A DNA stretch of 64,000 nucleotides from Prauserella endophytica (lineage in GTDB: Bacteria; Actinomycetota; Actinomycetes; Mycobacteriales; Pseudonocardiaceae). The position numbers and the translations under genes are program-made. Below, piece after piece: positions 42,613 through 51,102 of the stretch. The notes under the pieces were generated by a model. It was given only the letters and a program-made list of their open reading frames with translations, was not told the DNA's origin and searched no databases. Where the stretch lies: positions 1-64,000 of the forward strand of contig NZ_SWMS01000003.1 of assembly GCF_005146945.1 (NCBI RefSeq), read 5' to 3'. The number at the start of each line of letters is the position of its first letter. The stretch's first letter is position 1.

Positions 42613-42629
42613 TGTCTCAAACTGAGACA
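42613..42629. promoter_or_regulatory. Operator TGTCTCA-AAC-TGAGACA
   Basis: A perfect palindrome with 7-bp arms and a 3-bp centre in the gap between the divergent activator and amidohydrolase genes, 83 bp upstream of the latter. TGTC-N-GACA palindromes are the usual targets of AcoR-type Fis regulators, so it is probably the binding site of the adjacent activator. Confidence 0.6.
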
Positions 42630-42712
42630 AGTGGGTGGTCCCCGGCGAGCGCCGGTGTGCCTAGCGTCCCTGCCGAACGTGTCAAGGCTGCCACGGACCT
42701 GGAGGAACGCAC

Positions 42713-43726
42713 ATGTACAGCAAGGACGGCGAGCACTACTTCATTGTGGACGCCCACATCGCGCTGTGGGACGCGCGGCCGGAGAACCAGCTCAACATCC
42801 ACGGCAAGCAGTTCATCGACTGCTTCTACGACTACCACCGCAACCTGAGCCCGGAGTCGGAGCAGTGGACCTACGAGGAGTACCTCTACCAGGGCGGCGA
42901 GCGCCTGATGAAGGACCTCTTCACCGACGGTTACGTAGACCACGCGATCTTCCAGCCCGCCCACCTGGGTGCGTTTTACCGCAACGGTTTCGGGCAGACC
43001 GAGGAGGCCTTCGCGCTCGCGCGGCGGCATCCCGACAAGCTCACCTACAACCACTGCTGGGACCCCCGGCACGAGCAGGCCGGGCTCGACCAGCTCCGGC
43101 GCGACGCCGAGCGGTTCGGGCTCAAAGGCGTGAAGCTCTACACCGCCGAATGGCAGGGCGACTCGCGCGGCTACAAGCTCGACGACCCGTGGTCGTACCG
43201 GTACCTGGAAGCCTGTCAGGAGCTGGGGATCCGCAACATCCACATCCACAAGGGACCGACGATCCGGCCGCTCGACCGGGACGCCTTCGACGTCGCCGAC
43301 ATCGACAAGGTCGCCACCGACTTCACCGGCCTCAACTTCGTCGTGGAGCACTGTGGCCTGCCCCGGCTGGAGGACTTCTGCTGGATCGCCACGCAGGAAC
43401 CGAACGTGCATGCCGGACTCGCGGTAGCGATGCCGTTCATCCACACCAGGCCCCGGTACTTCGCGCAGATCATCGGCGAGCTGCTCTACTGGCTCGACGA
43501 GAACCGGATCCAGTTCTCCAGCGACTACGCGCTGTGGACGCCGCGGTGGCTGGTCGAGGCGTTCGTGGACTTCCAGATCCCCGACGACATGACCGAGTAC
43601 GCGCCGCTGACCGTGGCGCAGAAGAAGAAGATCCTCGGCCTGAACGCGGCGGCGATGTACGACCTCCCGGTTCCCGAGCAACTGCGGTTGCCGCGTGAGG
43701 AGCCGCAGGCCGTGGCGGTGGCGTGA
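42713..43726 (+). CDS. Amidohydrolase-family protein of the prm/mim type
   Basis: 337 residues of the metal-dependent amidohydrolase (TIM-barrel) superfamily. Likely ligand regions are VDAHIALWD at residue 12, NIHIHKGPTI near 175, FVVEHCGLPRLEDF near 213 and QFSSDYALWTP near 265. The protein is very close in pattern to the accessory amidohydrolase encoded just after prmABCD/mimABCD in propane-oxidising actinobacteria. Its exact role there is unclear. ATG with a GGAGGAACGC site. First gene of a three-gene operon. Confidence 0.85.
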   Translation: MYSKDGEHYFIVDAHIALWDARPENQLNIHGKQFIDCFYDYHRNLSPESEQWTYEEYLYQGGERLMKDLFTDGYVDHAIFQPAHLGAFYRNGFGQTEEAFALARRHPDKLTYNHCWDPRHEQAGLDQLRRDAERFGLKGVKLYTAEWQGDSRGYKLDDPWSYRYLEACQELGIRNIHIHKGPTIRPLDRDAFDVADIDKVATDFTGLNFVVEHCGLPRLEDFCWIATQEPNVHAGLAVAMPFIHTRPRYFAQIIGELLYWLDENRIQFSSDYALWTPRWLVEAFVDFQIPDDMTEYAPLTVAQKKKILGLNAAAMYDLPVPEQLRLPREEPQAVAVA

Positions 43727-44469
43727 TGGTCACCGAGGAGGAAGCCTTTGCCGCCCTGCACACGGTGGTCGACCCCGAGCTGGACGAGCCCATCACCGAT
43801 CTCGGGTTCGTGCGTTCGCTGGACGTGGACGGCCCGAACGTGACCGTCCACCTGCGACTGCCGACGTCGTTCTGCGCGCCCAACTTCGCCTACCTGATGG
43901 CCTCCGATGCCAAGGACGCCCTGACTGCCTTGCCCGGTGTCGGAAGGGCGGAGGTGTGGCTCGACGACCACCACGACTCGGAGGTGATCAACCGGGGCCT
44001 CGCCGAGGACGCCGGATACCGCGGCACGTTCGGCGCCGAGGCTGAGCATGACCTCGACGAGCTGCGGCTGACGTTTCGCCGCAAGGCCCACACAGCCGCG
44101 ATGGAACGTGCGTTGACGCAGCTGCTCAGGGCGGACCCTCGGCTGTCCGAAGAGGACCTCCACGACGTCACCATCGCCGATCTGCCCGAGGGGGCCCAGA
44201 CCGAGGGGTTGTTGCGGCGGCGCGAAGCGCTCGGACTCGGCACCGGACCGGCGGAACCGGTGCTCGTCGACGACCACGGCGCGCCCTACCCGCGCGAGGA
44301 GGTGCCCCTGCGGCTGCGCTTCGCGCGCTCGATCCGGATCTCCATCGACGGCAACGCCCACTTCTGCCGGGGGCTGCTGCGCACCCGCTACCCCGGTTCC
44401 GGAGAAGACCAGGCGCCTCGCGCGCCCGAGCCGTTTTCCACCACCACGGTAAGGACGAAGGCATCATGA
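43726..44469 (+). CDS. DUF59 (MIP18-like) iron-sulphur assembly protein
   Basis: 247 residues. The first 100 are a DUF59/PaaD domain (VVDPELDEPITDLGFVRSLDVDG...LPTSFCAPNFAYLM) with the conserved Cys of the family. The remaining 140 residues have no recognised domain and end in a Thr/Pro-rich tail. The ATG overlaps the amidohydrolase stop by one base (TGATG). In prm/mim operons this protein is thought to help mature the diiron hydroxylase or its reductase. Confidence 0.82.
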   Translation: MVTEEEAFAALHTVVDPELDEPITDLGFVRSLDVDGPNVTVHLRLPTSFCAPNFAYLMASDAKDALTALPGVGRAEVWLDDHHDSEVINRGLAEDAGYRGTFGAEAEHDLDELRLTFRRKAHTAAMERALTQLLRADPRLSEEDLHDVTIADLPEGAQTEGLLRRREALGLGTGPAEPVLVDDHGAPYPREEVPLRLRFARSIRISIDGNAHFCRGLLRTRYPGSGEDQAPRAPEPFSTTTVRTKAS

Positions 44470-45491
44470 AGGCAGTACAGGTCGTCGGCTACGGCAGGAA
44501 CCTCGAGCTGGCGGACGTTCCCGCCCCTGAGGTGACGGGCCCGCACGACGTCATCGTGAGGATCGGCGGTGCGGGCGTGTGCCGCACCGACATCCACATC
44601 CTCGAAGGCCAGTGGGCGGAGAAGTCCGGCGTGACCTTGCCCTACACGATCGGGCACGAGAACGCGGGCTGGGTGCACGCCGTCGGCAGCGCCGTCACCA
44701 ACGTGGCGGAGGGCGACAAGGTGATCGTGCACCCGCTCATCACGTGCGGGCTCTGCCGGGCGTGCCGCGCCGGCGACGACGTCCACTGCGCACAGTCGGC
44801 GTTCCCCGGCATCGACACGAATGGCGGGTACGCCGAGTACCTCAAGACGTCCGCGCGCAGTGTCGTCCGGATCGACGACTCGCTGGAGCCCTCCGACGTG
44901 GCCGCGCTCGCCGACGCCGGGCTCACCGCCTACCACGCCGCCGCCAAGGCGGCGCGCACGCTGCGGCCGGGGGACCGGTGCGTGGTGATCGGCGCGGGCG
45001 GGCTCGGGCACATCGGCATCCAGGTGCTCAGGGCGATCACCGCGGCGGAGCTGATCGTGGTGGACCGCAACGCCGACGCCGTGAAGCTGGCCGTTTCGAT
45101 CGGGGCCGACCACGGCGTGGTGGCCTCGGGCGGACAGGTGGACGAGGTGCTCGGGCTCACCGGTGGCGATGGCGCCGAGGTGGTGCTCGATTTCGTGGGC
45201 GAGGGCGGCGCGACCGGGGACGGCGTCGCGATGCTGCGCAGGGCGGGCGACTACCACGTGGTCGGGTACGGCGAGAACATCGACGTGCCGACCATCGACA
45301 TCATCTCCACGGAGATCAACTTCATCGGCAACCTCGTGGGCTCCTACACCGACCTCTGCGAGCTGATGGTGCTCGCCGCGCAGGGCCGTGTCCGCCTGCA
45401 CACCAGCAAGTACCCGCTCGAGAGGTTCCAGGACGCACTGGACGATCTCGACGCGGGCCGAATCCGCGGCCGCGCCATCCTGACCCCCTGA
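44466..45491 (+). CDS. Zinc-dependent NAD(P) alcohol dehydrogenase (propanol type)
   Basis: 341 residues of the medium-chain dehydrogenase family. Catalytic zinc region GVCRTDIHILEG near residue 38 and GHENAGWVHAVG near 62; structural zinc cysteines in CGLCRACRAGDDVHC near 94; NAD motif IGAGGLGHIGIQ near 177. In prm/mim operons the matching enzyme oxidises the alcohol formed from propane. The ATG overlaps the DUF59 stop by 4 bp. The monooxygenase and GroEL-like genes that usually flank it are absent. Confidence 0.9.
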   Translation: MKAVQVVGYGRNLELADVPAPEVTGPHDVIVRIGGAGVCRTDIHILEGQWAEKSGVTLPYTIGHENAGWVHAVGSAVTNVAEGDKVIVHPLITCGLCRACRAGDDVHCAQSAFPGIDTNGGYAEYLKTSARSVVRIDDSLEPSDVAALADAGLTAYHAAAKAARTLRPGDRCVVIGAGGLGHIGIQVLRAITAAELIVVDRNADAVKLAVSIGADHGVVASGGQVDEVLGLTGGDGAEVVLDFVGEGGATGDGVAMLRRAGDYHVVGYGENIDVPTIDIISTEINFIGNLVGSYTDLCELMVLAAQGRVRLHTSKYPLERFQDALDDLDAGRIRGRAILTP

Positions 45492-45505
45492 CCCCCTGAC
45501 GCAGC

Positions 45506-45658
45506 GCGAGTCGTGCGCTCGGGCCCGCGAGTCGTGCGCTGCGGGACGGGCACCTCGCGGTGCCGAACGCGGAACTCGCCGTCGGGAGCGGGGAACTCGC
45601 GGGCGGGAGCGGGGGACTCGCGGGCGGGAGCGGGGGACTCGCGGGCGGGAGGCTCGCC
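45506..45658. repeat. 21-bp-period tandem repeat array
   Basis: Two copies of GCGAGTCGTGCGCT start at 45506 and 45527, exactly 21 bp apart. Three full 21-bp units of type GGGAGCGGGGGACTCGCGGGC run at 45584-45604, 45605-45625 and 45626-45646, followed by a partial unit to 45658. The array fills most of the 261-bp gap between the alcohol dehydrogenase and FAH-family genes. No spacers, so it is not a CRISPR array. Confidence 0.75.
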
Positions 45659-45752
45659 GCGCTCGACGGTTGAGCGTCCGGGTCTTGATCATCCGGTCCT
45701 GGCCGGACATGCTCGGTGCCGGAACCGCCCGAGCCGACCGGAAGCAGGTGCC

Positions 45753-46943
45753 ATGGCCGCCAACTCGTTGCTTGAGCTGACCGCCGACGCGACGTTGCCC
45801 GCTGACGGGTTCGCCGGGACCCTGCTCGGCCGGGCATGGAACCCGGCCGTCGCCGGGCCGTCGCCGGTCGCCGTCCGCGCCGACGGGGTGGTGGACGTGT
45901 CGCACCGGTTCGCGACTGTCGCCGACCTCGCGCAGGCCGGCGACCCCGCGCGGGCGCTCGCCGAGACCGACGGCGAGCGGCTCGGCGACGTGGACGAACT
46001 GCTCGCCAACACGGTCACCCATCCCGGCGATCCGGCGCGAGCGCGGTTCCTCGCACCCGTCGACCTCCAGCCGGTGAAGGCCGCGGGCGTGACGTTCGCG
46101 ATCTCGATGCTGGAACGGCTGATCGAGGAACGCGCGCTCGGAGACCCCGGCGCGGCGGCGGAGATCCGGCGGGAGATCGGCGAGCTCGTCGGCTCGGACT
46201 TCTCCCGGCTACGGCCCGGCTCCGCCGAGGCGGCCGAGCTCAAGCGGCTGCTCGTCGAGCGCGGGGAGTGGAGCCAGTACCTGGAGGTGGGGATCGGGCC
46301 GGACGCCGAGATCTTCACCAAGGCGCTGCCGCTGTCCTCGCTCGGCACCGGCGGCAGCGCCGGGGTGCTGCGCACGTCGGAGTGGAACAACCCGGGGCCC
46401 GAGATCGCGCTGCTCGTCGACTCGGCGGGCCGGATCGTCGGCGCCACCCTCGGCGACGACGTGAACCTGCGCGACTACGAGGGCCGCTCCGCGCTGCTGC
46501 TGCCGAAGGCGAAGGACAACAACGCCTCGTGCGTGCTGGGCCCGTTCGTCCGGCTCTTCGACGACACGTTCGGCCTCGACGACGTCCGCACCACCACGGT
46601 CACGCTGGAGGTGACGGGCCTGGACGGCTTCACGCTCACCGGTTCCTCGGCGCACAGCGAGATCAGCAGGGACCCGGCCGACCTGGTAGCCCAGCTGATC
46701 GGGCCGCAGCACCAGTACCCGGACGGCGTGGTGCTCATGCTCGGCACGATGTTCGCCCCCGTGGCCGACCGCGACGAGCCCGGCGGCGGGTTCACGCACA
46801 AGGAGGGCGACCTCGTGCGCATCTCGGCGCCCCAGCTCGGCACTCTCACGCACGACGTCCGGTTCTGTGACGACTGTCCACCGTGGACCTACGGGGTCAC
46901 GGCGCTGATGCGCAACCTCGCCGCGCGTGGCCTGCTCAGCTGA
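45753..46943 (+). CDS. Fumarylacetoacetate hydrolase-family enzyme (XylX-like)
   Basis: 396 residues with the FAH fold in the C-terminal two-thirds. Metal and substrate residues are expected in the EWNNPGPEIALLVD and LGDDVNLRDYEGRSALLLPKAKDNNASCVLGPF blocks (about residues 210-265). Length and N-terminal pattern (LLGRAWNPAVAGPSPVAVRADGVVDVS) resemble 2-keto-3-deoxy-pentonate dehydratases such as XylX. Facing a sugar-acid-like operon, it may act on its intermediate. ATG at 45753. Confidence 0.8.
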   Translation: MAANSLLELTADATLPADGFAGTLLGRAWNPAVAGPSPVAVRADGVVDVSHRFATVADLAQAGDPARALAETDGERLGDVDELLANTVTHPGDPARARFLAPVDLQPVKAAGVTFAISMLERLIEERALGDPGAAAEIRREIGELVGSDFSRLRPGSAEAAELKRLLVERGEWSQYLEVGIGPDAEIFTKALPLSSLGTGGSAGVLRTSEWNNPGPEIALLVDSAGRIVGATLGDDVNLRDYEGRSALLLPKAKDNNASCVLGPFVRLFDDTFGLDDVRTTTVTLEVTGLDGFTLTGSSAHSEISRDPADLVAQLIGPQHQYPDGVVLMLGTMFAPVADRDEPGGGFTHKEGDLVRISAPQLGTLTHDVRFCDDCPPWTYGVTALMRNLAARGLLS

Positions 46944-46958
46944 GCGGGCCACGCGCGG
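46921..46958. terminator. Bidirectional hairpin between FAH and transketolase genes
   Basis: Perfect 12-bp arms CCGCGCGTGGCC (46921-46932) and GGCCACGCGCGG (46947-46958); the loop itself contains the palindrome GCTCAGCTGAGC. The FAH stop codon lies inside the hairpin, and the convergent transketolase gene ends 8 bp beyond it, so one structure can serve both strands. Confidence 0.75.
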
Positions 46959-46965
46959 GAGAGGG

Positions 46966-47958
46966 TCAGCGGTCCAGCTCGCCGAGCACCTTCGTCACCA
47001 CGGTGTCGGTGGCGAGGCCGTAGCGCTCGTGCAGGGTGGGCAACGCGCCCGCGGCGAGGAACTCGTCGGGCAGCGCGATCGGCACCACGCGCTTGCCGAG
47101 ACCCCGGGAGACCACGGCGGAGGCGACCGTCTCGAAGAGGCCGCCCACCACGGTGTGGTTCTCCAGGGTCACCACGAGCCGGTCGCTGTCCACCTCGGCC
47201 AGCACCGTCCCGGCGTCGAACGGCTTGATCGTGGGGGTGTGCACCACCGCGACGTCCACCTTGTGCCGGGCCAGCCGCTCGGCCGCCTGCAGGGCACGCA
47301 TGGTCATCAGTCCACTGGAGACGAACACGACATCGGCGCCGTCGCGCAGCACGGCGGCCTTGCCGAGCCGGAAGGTGTAGTCGTACTCGTCGAGCACCGT
47401 GGGCACCTTGCCGCGCAGCAGCCGCAGGTACGTCGGCCCCTCTGCGGCGGCCAGCTGCGGCACCGCCTGCTCGATGTCCACCGAGTCGCACGGGTCGACG
47501 ATCGTGAGGTTCGGCATGCCGCGGAAGATCGCGACGTCCTCGGTCGCCTGGTGGCTCGGCCCGTAGCCGGTGGTGAGCCCGGGCAGGCCGCCGACGATGT
47601 TGACGTTGAGGTTCGGCTCGGCGATGTCGAGGCACAGGAAGTCGTACGCGCGCCGGGCGGCGAACACGCTGTAGGTGGAGGCGAACGGCACGAGGCCCAC
47701 CTCCGCCATGCCGGCCGCGGCGCCGAAGAGCAGCTGTTCCGCCATGCCCAGCTGGAAGAACCGCGTCGGGTGGGCCTGCGCGAACACGTGCATGTCGGTG
47801 TACTTGCCGAGGTCCGCGGTGAGGCCGACGATCCGGTCGTCGCGCTCGGCGAGAGCCGCCAGCGCGTGCCCGAACGGGGCGCTCGTGGTCCGCTGGCCGG
47901 GATCGGCGAACGACGCGATCATCGCCGACGTGGTGAGGCGCTTGGTGGCGGTGGTCAT
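46966..47958 (-). CDS. Transketolase, C-terminal subunit
   Basis: 330 residues holding the pyrimidine-binding and C-terminal domains: FFQLGMAEQLLFGAAAGMAEVGLVPFASTYSVFAARRA contains the TPP-activating Glu near residue 72, and VTLENHTVVGGL lies near 265. With the N-terminal subunit encoded just upstream it forms a two-part transketolase that moves two-carbon ketol units. The ATG overlaps the partner stop by 4 bp. Two-subunit forms are often pathway-specific, as in apiose catabolism (AptAB). Confidence 0.88.
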   Translation of the reverse strand: MTTATKRLTTSAMIASFADPGQRTTSAPFGHALAALAERDDRIVGLTADLGKYTDMHVFAQAHPTRFFQLGMAEQLLFGAAAGMAEVGLVPFASTYSVFAARRAYDFLCLDIAEPNLNVNIVGGLPGLTTGYGPSHQATEDVAIFRGMPNLTIVDPCDSVDIEQAVPQLAAAEGPTYLRLLRGKVPTVLDEYDYTFRLGKAAVLRDGADVVFVSSGLMTMRALQAAERLARHKVDVAVVHTPTIKPFDAGTVLAEVDSDRLVVTLENHTVVGGLFETVASAVVSRGLGKRVVPIALPDEFLAAGALPTLHERYGLATDTVVTKVLGELDR

Positions 47959-48803
47959 CGTGCTCCCTCGTATCCCTCGGACAGCTGCTCGCGGCACAGC
48001 TGCCATTCGTCCTCGTCGATGCGCATGAAGTGCGCCTTCTCCCTGGTCTCCAGCAGCGGCACGCCCCGGCCGATCCTGGTGTCGCAGAGGATCACCGACG
48101 GCCTGCCCACCGGCCGCGCCTGCTCGGCGGCGGCGTCGAAGGCGGCCAGCAGCGCGTCGATGTCGTTGCCGTCGACGCGCTGCGTGAACCAGCCCGCCGC
48201 CTCCCACTTCTCCTCGGCGGGCTCGATGCCGAGCACATTCTCGGTGGGGCCGTCGGCCTGCAGCGCGTTCATGTCGACCATGGCGGTGAGCAGGCCCAGC
48301 TGGTGGTGGGCTGCGCCCATCGCGGCCTCCCACGTCGAGCCCTCGTCGAGCTCGCCGTCGGAGAGGAAGTTGAAGACGCGTTGTTCCCGGCCCTTCAGGC
48401 GCAGGCCGAGTGCCATGCCGACCGCGACGGTCAGCCCGTGGCCGAGCGAGCCGCCGGAGATCTCCATGCCGGGCGTGTAGGAAGCCATGCCCGACATCGG
48501 CAGACGGGAACCGTCGGAGCCGTAAGTCTCCAGCTCGGTCACCGGCACAGTCCCGGCCTCGGCGAGTGCCGCGTAGAGCGCGATCGCGTAGTGCCCGGTG
48601 GAGAGCAGGAACCGGTCACGCTCCGGCCAGTGCGGGTCGTCGGCGCGGAAGCGCAGCTGGTCCACGTAGGTCACGGCGAGCAGGTCGGCGACGCCGAGTG
48701 CCTGTCCGACGTAGCCCTGCCCCTGCACCTCGCCCATGTCGAGGATGTGGTGGCGCATGCGGTACGCCGCGTCCCGCACCTTCTCGGCCCTGGTGGTGGT
48801 CAT
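47955..48803 (-). CDS. Transketolase, N-terminal (TPP-binding) subunit
   Basis: 282 residues. The TPP-binding stretch reads FLSDGELDEGSTWEAAMGAAHHQLGLLTAMVDMNALQADG (residues about 143-182), with Ser in place of the first Gly of the GDG motif and the metal-binding Asn retained. A His loop in LSTGHYAIALYAALAEAG is present. ATG at 48803 after an AAAGGAAC site; 17 bp after the transporter gene. Works with the C-terminal subunit encoded next. Confidence 0.88.
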   Translation of the reverse strand: MTTTRAEKVRDAAYRMRHHILDMGEVQGQGYVGQALGVADLLAVTYVDQLRFRADDPHWPERDRFLLSTGHYAIALYAALAEAGTVPVTELETYGSDGSRLPMSGMASYTPGMEISGGSLGHGLTVAVGMALGLRLKGREQRVFNFLSDGELDEGSTWEAAMGAAHHQLGLLTAMVDMNALQADGPTENVLGIEPAEEKWEAAGWFTQRVDGNDIDALLAAFDAAAEQARPVGRPSVILCDTRIGRGVPLLETREKAHFMRIDEDEWQLCREQLSEGYEGAR

Positions 48804-48820
48804 GGTGTCGGTTGTTCCTT

Positions 48821-50140
48821 TCAGCTCACGGCCGCGGCGGGCCGGTCGGCGTCCTCGACGGTGGTGGCACCGGTCCTGACCGGCGCGGTTTCCCGCGTGA
48901 ACGCGGCGGCGACGGTGGAGACCACGCCCAGCAGGACGAACAGGAGCGCCGGACCGGTCCAGCCGATCCAGCCGTACAGCGCCGTCGCGAGGAACGGCAG
49001 CAGCCCGGCGACCATCGACGCGCCGTTGTAGCCCAGCGAGATGCCCGACGAGCGCACGTCCCGCGGGAACTGCTCGGAGAACCACGACGACTCGACGGCG
49101 AAGATCGGGTCGTGCGAGAACAGCAGGCTGAGCGTGACCGCGACGATCACCATGATCAGCGCGCCGGTGTTGACCATCAGGAACATCGGGATGCCGAACG
49201 CGATCGTGAACAGCGAGCCGATGAGGAACACCGGTTTGCGGCCGATCCGGTCCGACAGCGCGCCGAACAGCAGGTGGCTGCCGAGGCCGAGCGCGGAGCC
49301 GACCATCGTGCCGATGAGCACGCTCTCCTTGTCGGTGAGCGAGGCCAGCACCACGTAGGACAGCAGGAAGCTCGTGGTGACGTAGTAGCCACCGGTCTCG
49401 GCAAGCCGCAGCGCCATGATGCGCACGATGACCCGCCAGTCGCGCCGGATCACGTCGAGCGCCGGCGCCTTGCGGATCTCCTTGCGCTCCTTCATCTCGG
49501 TGAACTCGGGCGACTCGGAGATCCGCATCCGGATGAACATGCCGGCCGCGATCATGACGATCGAGAACAGGAACGGCATGCGCCATGCCCAGTCGCCGTC
49601 GAACAGCGCCTCGGACAGCAGGAACGCACCGTTGGCGAGCAGGAGGCCCGCGGGGATCCCGATCTGCGGCACGGCGCCGTAGAAGCCGCGCTTGCGTTCG
49701 GGGGAGTGCTCCACGGCCATCAGCACGGCGCCGCCCCATTCGGCACCGAAGCCGATGCCCTGCAGGATGCGCAGCAGGATCAGCAGGATCGGCGCGAGCG
49801 CGCCCACCTGCCCATAGGTCGGCAGCAGTCCGATGAGGACGGTGCCGATGCCCATGACGGTGAGCGACCACAGCAGGACCTTCTTGCGGCCGATCCGGTC
49901 GCCGTAGTGCCCGGCGAGGTAGCCGCCGAGCGGGCGGAAGAAGAAGCCGACCGCGAGGGTGGCGAAGGAGGCCAGCACACCGATGAGGTCGTTGCCGGAG
50001 TGGAAGAACACGTTGCCGAAGTAGGCGGCCGACGCGGTGCCGTAGATGAAGAAGTCGTAGCTCTCCACGGCGGTGCCGATCATCGAGGCCACCGACACCT
50101 TGGCCGGGTTGTCCTTGCGGGAATCGGGGACAGCGGACAT
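48821..50140 (-). CDS. MFS transporter, metabolite:H+ symporter type
   Basis: 439 residues with 12 membrane spans. The motifs ESYDFFIYGTASA in helix 1, GGYLAGHYGDRIGRKKVL in the first loop and ILLRILQGIGFGAEWGGAVLM in helix 4 mark the MHS family (KgtP, ShiA, ProP relatives), which import organic acids with protons. Placed between hydroxyacid dehydrogenase and transketolase genes, it probably imports the substrate of this operon. ATG at 50140 with an AAGGAG site. Confidence 0.9.
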   Translation of the reverse strand: MSAVPDSRKDNPAKVSVASMIGTAVESYDFFIYGTASAAYFGNVFFHSGNDLIGVLASFATLAVGFFFRPLGGYLAGHYGDRIGRKKVLLWSLTVMGIGTVLIGLLPTYGQVGALAPILLILLRILQGIGFGAEWGGAVLMAVEHSPERKRGFYGAVPQIGIPAGLLLANGAFLLSEALFDGDWAWRMPFLFSIVMIAAGMFIRMRISESPEFTEMKERKEIRKAPALDVIRRDWRVIVRIMALRLAETGGYYVTTSFLLSYVVLASLTDKESVLIGTMVGSALGLGSHLLFGALSDRIGRKPVFLIGSLFTIAFGIPMFLMVNTGALIMVIVAVTLSLLFSHDPIFAVESSWFSEQFPRDVRSSGISLGYNGASMVAGLLPFLATALYGWIGWTGPALLFVLLGVVSTVAAAFTRETAPVRTGATTVEDADRPAAAVS

Positions 50141-50151
50141 GACGGCTCCTT

Positions 50152-51018
50152 CTACTCGGTCCCGGCGTAGGTCTCGATGACGCGCGAGTCGTCCCGCTGG
50201 ACGAGCCCGGCGGCGGCCGCGCGGTCGTAGTGCTCCCTTGCGACGTCGAGCAGCGGAGTCTCGGCGCCCGCACCGCGGGCCGCCGAGGCGACCAGGTCGC
50301 TGTCCTTGACGAAGATCCCGATCGTGCTCGTCACCTCCACGTCGGTGCCCTGGAGCATGCGCGGACCGCGGTCCGACAGCATCCACGAGCCTGCCGCGCC
50401 CTGCTCCACGAGTGAGAGCACCTGCTCGCGATCGAGGCCGAGCCTGCCGGCCAGCGCGAGCGCCTCGGCGGCGGCGACGATGTGGACGGAGCACAGGTGC
50501 TGGTTGACGACCTTGATGGCCTGGCCGTCGCCGATCGCGGCGCCGACCTCACGCACGGTGCCGAAGCAGTCCAGCACCGGGCGCGCGGCCGCGATCTCGT
50601 CCGCCGGGCCCGAGGCGAAGAGCGTCAGCTCGCCGGTGCGGGCGCGGGCGACGCCGCCGGTGACCGGGACGTCGAGCACGCGGGCGCCGGCCGCGGTGAG
50701 CCGCGCGGCCTGCTCGCGGACGGAGTCGGGGCCGACCGTGCTCATGACGATCCAGCGCTGCCCGGTCACGTCGCCGGTGAGCGCCTCGCCGACGAGTGCC
50801 GCCAGCTGGCCCGGCCTCGCCACCATGACGACGACGAACTCCGAGCGCGGCGCCTCGGCGAACGCCGCGACCGCGGGGATTCCGTTGTCCGAGGCCCATT
50901 CCCTGGCCTGTGGAACGGGGTCGACGGCGACGACGGTGTGCCCGGCGGCGGCCACGCGGCTCACCATCGGCCTGCCGATCGCGCCTGCGCCGACGAACAC
51001 GACGGCGGATTCGCTCAT
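50152..51018 (-). CDS. 3-hydroxyacid dehydrogenase (HIBADH/GarR family)
   Basis: 288 residues. NAD(P)-binding motif VVFVGAGAIGRPMVSRVAAAG at residues 6-26; substrate loop DVPVTGGVARARTGELTLFASG near 116; catalytic Lys in IKVVNQHL near 168. The family reduces or oxidises beta-hydroxyacids such as tartronate semialdehyde, 3-hydroxyisobutyrate or threonate. ATG at 51018 with GGAG. First metabolic gene after the GntR regulator. Confidence 0.87.
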   Translation of the reverse strand: MSESAVVFVGAGAIGRPMVSRVAAAGHTVVAVDPVPQAREWASDNGIPAVAAFAEAPRSEFVVVMVARPGQLAALVGEALTGDVTGQRWIVMSTVGPDSVREQAARLTAAGARVLDVPVTGGVARARTGELTLFASGPADEIAAARPVLDCFGTVREVGAAIGDGQAIKVVNQHLCSVHIVAAAEALALAGRLGLDREQVLSLVEQGAAGSWMLSDRGPRMLQGTDVEVTSTIGIFVKDSDLVASAARGAGAETPLLDVAREHYDRAAAAGLVQRDDSRVIETYAGTE

Positions 51019-51102
51019 GGAGGTTCTCCTGTTTTCGGGTAGGGGGCAGCCACACCCGCGCTCGATGCCGCTGAGCGGGGCGTTGGGGAGTGGGGTCGTG
51101 GG

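Noticed and set aside
45506-45658. Possible CRISPR array at the 21-bp repeats
   Set aside because: The units are contiguous with no unique spacers, and no cas genes are present.
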